25,971 bases of DNA from CAYPCH01 sp964409165. GTDB lineage: Bacteria > Bacillota > Clostridia > Acetivibrionales > Acetivibrionaceae. A program made the position numbers and the translations under genes. Location of the stretch: positions 1 to 25,971 of the forward strand of contig CAYPCH010000045.1 in assembly GCA_964409165.1 (NCBI GenBank), given 5' to 3'. A model generated the notes under the pieces. That model worked only from the letters and a program-made list of their open reading frames with translations, searched no databases and had not been told where the DNA came from. Numbering within the stretch: position 1 is the stretch's first letter; the number at the start of each line of letters is the position of its first letter. Shown here piece after piece: positions 22,025-25,971 of this stretch.

Positions 22025-23858
22025 AGCATATACCTCCCTCAAAAACAGTAGCTCCGCATCCCGAACAGTTTATTCTGCAGTTTGAGGTAATTTCTTCTTT
22101 GTAAGCCTTTTCACTTTCCCTCTGCAAAAACTTCTTCGATACGCCTATATCTATATGTTCCCAAGGAAGCATTTCATTATAGTCCCTTTTCCTATTAGCA
22201 TAAAAGTGAGGTTCTATATCGCATTCAGAAAAAGCTTCCATCCATTTATCAAATTTAAAGTACTCACCCCAGCTATCAAATTTGCAACCTTTGTCAAAGG
22301 CTTTTAAAAGTACCTTGCCAAGTCTTCGGTCTCCCCTTGCAAACACTGCTTCCAATAAACTCAGTTCAGGGTCATGCCAGTTGTACTTTATTTGCCTGCT
22401 GGTTATTTTTGCTTTTAAAAATTTTTGTTTTTCCGTCAAGACTTCAATACTGTCCTGCGCCTCCCATTGAAAAGGCGTAAAGGGTTTTGGAACAAAAGAA
22501 GACGTACTTATTGTTATGCTAAGACCTTTGCCTCTTCTATCCTTCGGAACGCTCATATAAGCATTTACAACTTTACGACCCAACTCTGCTATACCTTCAA
22601 TATCTTGATAAGTTTCGGTTGGCAGACCTAGCATAAAGTAAAGCTTGACTCCGCTCCATCCTCCGCTAAATGCAGTTGTAACAGAATTAAGAAGATCCTC
22701 CTCAGTCACACCTTTGTTAATTACATCCCTCAGTCTCTGGCTTCCAGCTTCAGGAGCAAAGGTTAATCCGCTCTTTCTTACCTTTTGAGCCTTCTCCATA
22801 AGGTCTAATGAAAATGAGTCTATACGGAGCGAGGGAAGAGAAAGATTAACCTTTCTCGGTTCCATTTCACTGATCAATCCCTCTGTCAGTTCCTTTAATG
22901 ATGTATAATCACTGGTACTCAACGATGTGAGAGAAATTTCTTCATATCCTGTGCTATTTTCCAGTTTTCTGGCAAGCTCAAGTAGCCTCTCCGGTGTTCT
23001 TTCCCTTACAGGCCTATAAATAAAACCTGCTTGGCAAAATCTGCAACCTCTTACACAGCCACGAAACAGCTCAAGCATTATCCTGTCATGAACAATACCA
23101 GTGTATGGAACAATTATATTATCAGGAAAAAAAACCTTATCCAGTTCTTTAATAATCCTTTTTCCGATTCTTCCGGGTATACCTTCAGTATTAGGTATTA
23201 TGTTATCTATAGTACCGTCCTTTTTGTAGTTAATATCATAAAAACGAGGGACGTATACTCCTTCAATTGATGCTAACGATTTCAAAAACTGCTCTCTTGA
23301 TCCGGATTCATTTTTCCACTTGGCATAAACATCCATTACTTCATTTATAACTTCTTCTCCTTCACCAATTATGAAAAAATCTATAAAATCTGCCAATGGC
23401 TCAGGATTATATGCACAAGGGCCACCTGCACATACAAAAGGATGCTTTTCATTTCTTTCCTCGCTTAAAACAGGAATACCTGCAAGATCAAGCATGTTTA
23501 TTATATTTGTGTAACTCATTTCATACTGAAGGGTAAAACCTACAAGGTCAAAATCCTTCACAGGTTGATGGGATTCAAGAGCAAAAAGAGGTATACCCCT
23601 TTCCCTCATTTTGTTCTCCATGTCAACCCATGGAGCAAAAACCCTCTCACAATATGTATCCTCCCTCTCATTTAAAAGGTGATACAGTATTTTCATTCCA
23701 AGATGGGACATACCAATTTCGTAAACATCGGGAAAGCAAAATGCAAACCTTATGTCTATTCGCTCAAGGTCTTTATGAACGCTGTTCCACTCATTCCCGA
23801 TATATCTTGATGGCTTTTCTACTTTTTGTAGTATTCTATCACTTATGTGAATATTCAA
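22011..23858 (-). CDS. TIGR03960 family B12-binding-like radical SAM protein
   Basis: 615 residues. The N-terminal region has a Rossmann-like, B12-binding-type fold (RFAFCFPDVYEIGMSHLG; VGFTLQYEMSYTNIINML; GGPCAYNPEP). A radical SAM domain starts near residue 260 with the cluster-binding CxxxCxxC (C268, C272, C275 in GCVRGCRFC). The C terminus carries C594, C598, C601 and C611 (CRINCSGCGATVFEGGIC), probably another metal site. The reaction is unknown. The start is TTG at 23858, with GGAGG 6-7 nt before it. First gene of the block leading through the TIGR03936 protein and rng to rplU, behind a good promoter at 23895-23923. Confidence 0.9.
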   Translation of the reverse strand: MNIHISDRILQKVEKPSRYIGNEWNSVHKDLERIDIRFAFCFPDVYEIGMSHLGMKILYHLLNEREDTYCERVFAPWVDMENKMRERGIPLFALESHQPVKDFDLVGFTLQYEMSYTNIINMLDLAGIPVLSEERNEKHPFVCAGGPCAYNPEPLADFIDFFIIGEGEEVINEVMDVYAKWKNESGSREQFLKSLASIEGVYVPRFYDINYKKDGTIDNIIPNTEGIPGRIGKRIIKELDKVFFPDNIIVPYTGIVHDRIMLELFRGCVRGCRFCQAGFIYRPVRERTPERLLELARKLENSTGYEEISLTSLSTSDYTSLKELTEGLISEMEPRKVNLSLPSLRIDSFSLDLMEKAQKVRKSGLTFAPEAGSQRLRDVINKGVTEEDLLNSVTTAFSGGWSGVKLYFMLGLPTETYQDIEGIAELGRKVVNAYMSVPKDRRGKGLSITISTSSFVPKPFTPFQWEAQDSIEVLTEKQKFLKAKITSRQIKYNWHDPELSLLEAVFARGDRRLGKVLLKAFDKGCKFDSWGEYFKFDKWMEAFSECDIEPHFYANRKRDYNEMLPWEHIDIGVSKKFLQRESEKAYKEEITSNCRINCSGCGATVFEGGICFEQH

Positions 23859-23894
23859 CTAAAACCTCCGTTATAGAAATTATATATACATATA

Positions 23895-23923
23895 ATAATA
23901 ACTAATTATATACTTTTTATCAA
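23895..23923 (-). promoter_or_regulatory. Likely promoter of the radical SAM-rng operon
   Basis: On the minus strand TTGATA (23923-23918; 5 of 6 to TTGACA) and TATTAT (23900-23895; 5 of 6 to TATAAT) are exactly 17 nt apart. A transcript would begin about 30 nt before the TTG start at 23858. Confidence 0.55.
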
Positions 23924-23944
23924 CACCCAGTGCTTTGTAATATT

Positions 23945-24316
23945 TCACATAACAACAATCAGATACACTATTGCAGCTACAAAGGATATTATTCCCAATA
24001 ATATTATTGATATACTGTACCTGTCACTTTTTCTTTTTTTTCGTGTTGAATTAATTATAAACGCACAAGCACAAATATAAAACAGCAGTATTGTAAGATA
24101 TACAGCCTTCCGTAGAAGGTCATGGTTCCACGTCTCTCTTACATGTACATCAAATATTCTATCAAAAAAAGTCTCAATTTTAGGTTTGGCATAGGACACA
24201 ACAAGAAGTATAAATAAAGCTAATCCCCATACAATAAATTTGAAATAACCTATGAACCTGACCCATATATCAGGCCCTTTTCTTCTTTCAGTTGTGTTTT
24301 CATTTTCATTGTACAT
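23945..24316 (-). CDS. Small three-helix membrane protein, unknown
   Basis: 123 residues with a charged N-terminal tail (MYNENENTTERRKGPDIW) and three hydrophobic segments: IVWGLALFILLVVSYA (about 28-43), KAVYLTILLFYICACAFII (about 70-88) and a third near the C terminus (about 101-122, ending IVYLIVVM). The loop between the second and third is basic (STRKKRKSDR) and so probably cytoplasmic. GGAGG is 7 nt before the ATG. It lies 59 nt after the DUF3048 lipoprotein gene on the same strand and may share its transcript. I do not recognise the family. Confidence 0.75.
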   Translation of the reverse strand: MYNENENTTERRKGPDIWVRFIGYFKFIVWGLALFILLVVSYAKPKIETFFDRIFDVHVRETWNHDLLRKAVYLTILLFYICACAFIINSTRKKRKSDRYSISIILLGIISFVAAIVYLIVVM

Positions 24317-24375
24317 GCCGTGTCCTCCCGTAAAACAGTGTTATACCATTCTATAGAAGCCTATTTGGGACATTA

Positions 24376-25503
24376 TTAATTGAGCTCTATCTTGCTTTCA
24401 ATAGGAACAATCTGTACCCAAGTCTGTCCGGGATTCAGTCTGATTTCATTATCCTCAAGATCTGTATACACCGTCTTTTCAGTCCTGGACTTTTTGGACC
24501 ACTTTATTTTTATGTATTTCCCATCTGTTATAAAAAAGCCTTCACCGTTTCCAGCAGTGTTAAGGTCCTGTCTTCCGTATTCGTCACCTTTTATTGTAAA
24601 ATTCCGAACCTTTTGAATTATTATGTTTTTTGCGGTAAGCTGGTTTTCAGAAACCCTTTCCATATGAGGTTCGCCTTGTCTTATTCTAAGATAAAGCTTA
24701 CTTTTGGCATCATATTCAAATCCACATGTATATCCAGTTGAATATCTTAAGCTTATTTTTTCTACATTGCTGCCTGTAGCCAGTTCCACATCGTTTTCAT
24801 TGTACTTAAAAACCAGTTCCTTTTCTGTTGTTGTCCGGTACTTGGCTTTCTCCACAAAAGCTTTAACTTTTTCCATTGAAGTATACGAATCCTGCCAGTT
24901 TCCCCTATCCTTCGTCAGATCCCAAAATACCTCTCCTCCATAACCAACACCGTTTATATTGTTAATCTTAAATTTGGATATATCGTTTATAGCCATTGGA
25001 CTCCACCCGAAATGCACATATATCGCATCATGCTCCATCGTGTAATCAAGAAAATAATGTCTTGAACTCCTTACAGGTCCTATCATTGTGGGCTCCATCT
25101 CCCAGAAAATCGGCATAATCCTTGTTACCCCACCCTCAACTATTACTTCATAAATAATCTGAGCAAGGTGCAATCCTCCTTGGGGAAGAGGTATTTTACC
25201 CTGGTTGTCTATCATTACAGCATAGGGTCTTATTCCTTCTATTGGGAACAAAAATTCGTCCTGCTTTTCTTTCTCTGGCTCAGGACTTTCAATCACTTGC
25301 GGTGTAGCTTCGGAATTGATATTATCTTCGGGAACCTCTCCACCATCAGGTGCCAAAGCCCCAGGTACAGACGTGGCAGTTATTTCGGAAACCTGATCGT
25401 CCGAACTCACACTACTACTTTCGCTACAAGCTGAAGATATAAACAGCACTGTGAATATTGATAAAAACAATACTATCCTGCTTAAAAACATACCTCTATG
25501 CAT
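24376..25503 (-). CDS. DUF3048 (YerB-like) lipoprotein
   Basis: 375 residues. A lipoprotein signal peptide with lipobox SSAC (Cys27 or near), then a Ser/Pro/Glu-rich linker to about residue 75. The DUF3048 domain begins at GIRPYAVMIDNQGKIPLPQGGLH (abridged by family boundary) with GPVRSSRHYFLDY and YVHFGWSP, and continues to the C-terminal part with FFITDGKYIKIKWSK and GQTWVQIVP. Bacillus YerB is the best known relative; the role is unknown, at the outer face of the membrane. The ATG at 25503 is chosen because GGGGG lies about 8 nt upstream; the longer GTG start at 25518 lies just upstream of that ribosome binding site. A foldback element ends only about 30 bp upstream of the start. Confidence 0.87.
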   Translation of the reverse strand: MHRGMFLSRIVLFLSIFTVLFISSACSESSSVSSDDQVSEITATSVPGALAPDGGEVPEDNINSEATPQVIESPEPEKEKQDEFLFPIEGIRPYAVMIDNQGKIPLPQGGLHLAQIIYEVIVEGGVTRIMPIFWEMEPTMIGPVRSSRHYFLDYTMEHDAIYVHFGWSPMAINDISKFKINNINGVGYGGEVFWDLTKDRGNWQDSYTSMEKVKAFVEKAKYRTTTEKELVFKYNENDVELATGSNVEKISLRYSTGYTCGFEYDAKSKLYLRIRQGEPHMERVSENQLTAKNIIIQKVRNFTIKGDEYGRQDLNTAGNGEGFFITDGKYIKIKWSKKSRTEKTVYTDLEDNEIRLNPGQTWVQIVPIESKIELN

Positions 25504-25534
25504 TCTTGTTTCCCCCACGGTTTATTAATTATAA

Positions 25535-25669
25535 ACTCAACTTTCCCACCTATAGTATTTTGAGGCTATGGTTGCTCACAAGTTAAGGTCAAAAAGTTTA
25601 CTTTTTGACCGCGGTGAGCAATGCTACGTTAGCGGCAAAGAGCCCATAAATACTGTGGGAAAGTTAAGT
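25535..25669. mobile_element. Foldback element (MITE-like), copy 4
   Basis: 135 bp, same orientation as copies 1 and 2, one mismatch in the 15-bp ends (GTTAAGT on the right), flanked by the direct repeat TATAA (25530-25534 and 25670-25674). It occupies the place where the promoter of the DUF3048 gene would be expected, so either it carries the promoter or transcription starts beyond it. Confidence 0.8.
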
Positions 25670-25754
25670 TATAAATTATATTTCTATAATAAATCAGAAA
25701 AATCCTCTTAGTTTTAAGATATTTCACTCAACCCTTAAAATTGGTTATACATAA

Positions 25755-25798
25755 AATTAAGGCTTAAGTAAGGATTCTTCCTCACTTAAGCCTTAATT
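25755..25798 (-). terminator. Terminator of the DUF1292 gene
   Basis: AATTAAGGCTTAAGT (25755-25769) and its exact complement (25784-25798) form a 15-bp stem with a 14-nt loop, 8 nt after the DUF1292 stop on the minus strand; the stem ends in TTTTATG. Confidence 0.75.
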
Positions 25799-25805
25799 AC
25801 CGAGT

Positions 25806-25971
25806 TTAGTTTTCTTCAAATTCGTATTCTTCTTCCATTCTCACTTTAAACTGCTCAAAAACCGCATCAAGTTCCTCGTCATTTTCCACACTCACAAAGC
25901 TGTCTTCACCGTCAGCACCATGTTCAATCTTAAGTATTACAACCTCTTCCATATCTTCTTCCTCTTCTTCT
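25806..25971 (-). CDS. DUF1292 family protein, C-terminal part
   Basis: The last 54 codons of a minus-strand gene entering from beyond the window, ending in TAA at 25808-25806. It is very acidic: a run of Glu, then MEEVVILKIEHGADGEDSF, then VENDEELDAVFEQFKVRMEEE. Short acidic proteins ending in this strand-turn-helix pattern are the DUF1292 family of Firmicutes, often located near yrrK/ruvX and fur-type genes; that neighbourhood cannot be checked here. Function unknown. Confidence 0.75.
   Translation of the reverse strand, partial: EEEEEDMEEVVILKIEHGADGEDSFVSVENDEELDAVFEQFKVRMEEEYEFEEN

Noticed and set aside
22024..22042. Longer start for the TIGR03936 protein
   Set aside because: The extra codons overlap the ribosome binding site; the TTG at 22024 has proper spacing and matches the family N terminus.
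5444..25669. Interpretation of the four repeats as a CRISPR or as plain terminators
   Set aside because: Copies are kilobases apart with no spacers, and a terminator would not produce 5-bp direct repeats at its ends or the same sequence upstream of genes.

Overview
The window looks like a draft-assembly chromosome segment from a low-GC, endospore-forming, anaerobic clostridium. An Acetivibrio/Ruminiclostridium-type member of the Clostridia is my best guess, from gene content and order only. Supporting signs are a spore-germination (GerMN) lipoprotein, ribosomal protein L27 with the cleavable N-terminal extension of Firmicutes together with its Prp protease, the rng-rplU-prp-rpmA-obg block, DUF4364 and DUF1292 proteins, strong GGAGG ribosome binding sites, several TTG starts and AT-rich intergenic DNA. 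A run of 100 Ns (16100-16199) marks a scaffold gap.

Layout. 1-6678 holds minus-strand envelope genes: the 5' end of a secreted stalk-domain protein, a GerMN lipoprotein, a very large multi-AMIN N-acetylmuramoyl-L-alanine amidase, and pilM without pilN/pilO next to it. 6948-9710 is a minus-strand ruvC-ruvA-ruvB-queH cluster for Holliday-junction processing plus queuosine synthesis. It is divergent from argG-argH (9860-12464, plus strand), the last two steps of arginine synthesis, preceded by likely ArgR boxes. 12465-16303 is looser, with a 54-residue ORF, a lysine-rich hypothetical protein, a lipoprotein polysaccharide deacetylase, a short QueG-like iron-sulfur protein, and much repeat and hairpin DNA. 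After a DUF4364 gene (plus strand), 16877-23858 is a minus-strand translation/RNA block: two radical-SAM-associated proteins (TIGR03960 and TIGR03936 types), RNase G, an L21 leader RNA, rplU, prp, rpmA, a terminator, then obg and yhbY. The window ends with a three-helix membrane protein, a DUF3048 lipoprotein and the 3' end of a DUF1292 gene, all on the minus strand.

The most unusual content is non-coding. (1) A family of about 135-bp foldback elements occurs four times in 26 kb (5444, 12474, 16089, 25535). It has 15-bp terminal inverted repeats, and three copies have a 5-bp AT-rich target duplication, so it is probably a MITE; no transposase is present. One copy sits exactly at the pilM stop codon, one just upstream of the DUF3048 gene, and one contains the assembly gap. 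(2) A 72-nt element lies after the GerMN gene and between rpmA and obg, aligning without gaps at 57 of 72 positions and carrying an invariant hairpin; I cannot match it to a known RNA. (3) A cluster of comparatively GC-rich hairpins lies upstream of the deacetylase, and one 36-nt part of it recurs downstream of argH. I see no defence system, CRISPR array, prophage or complete transposon.
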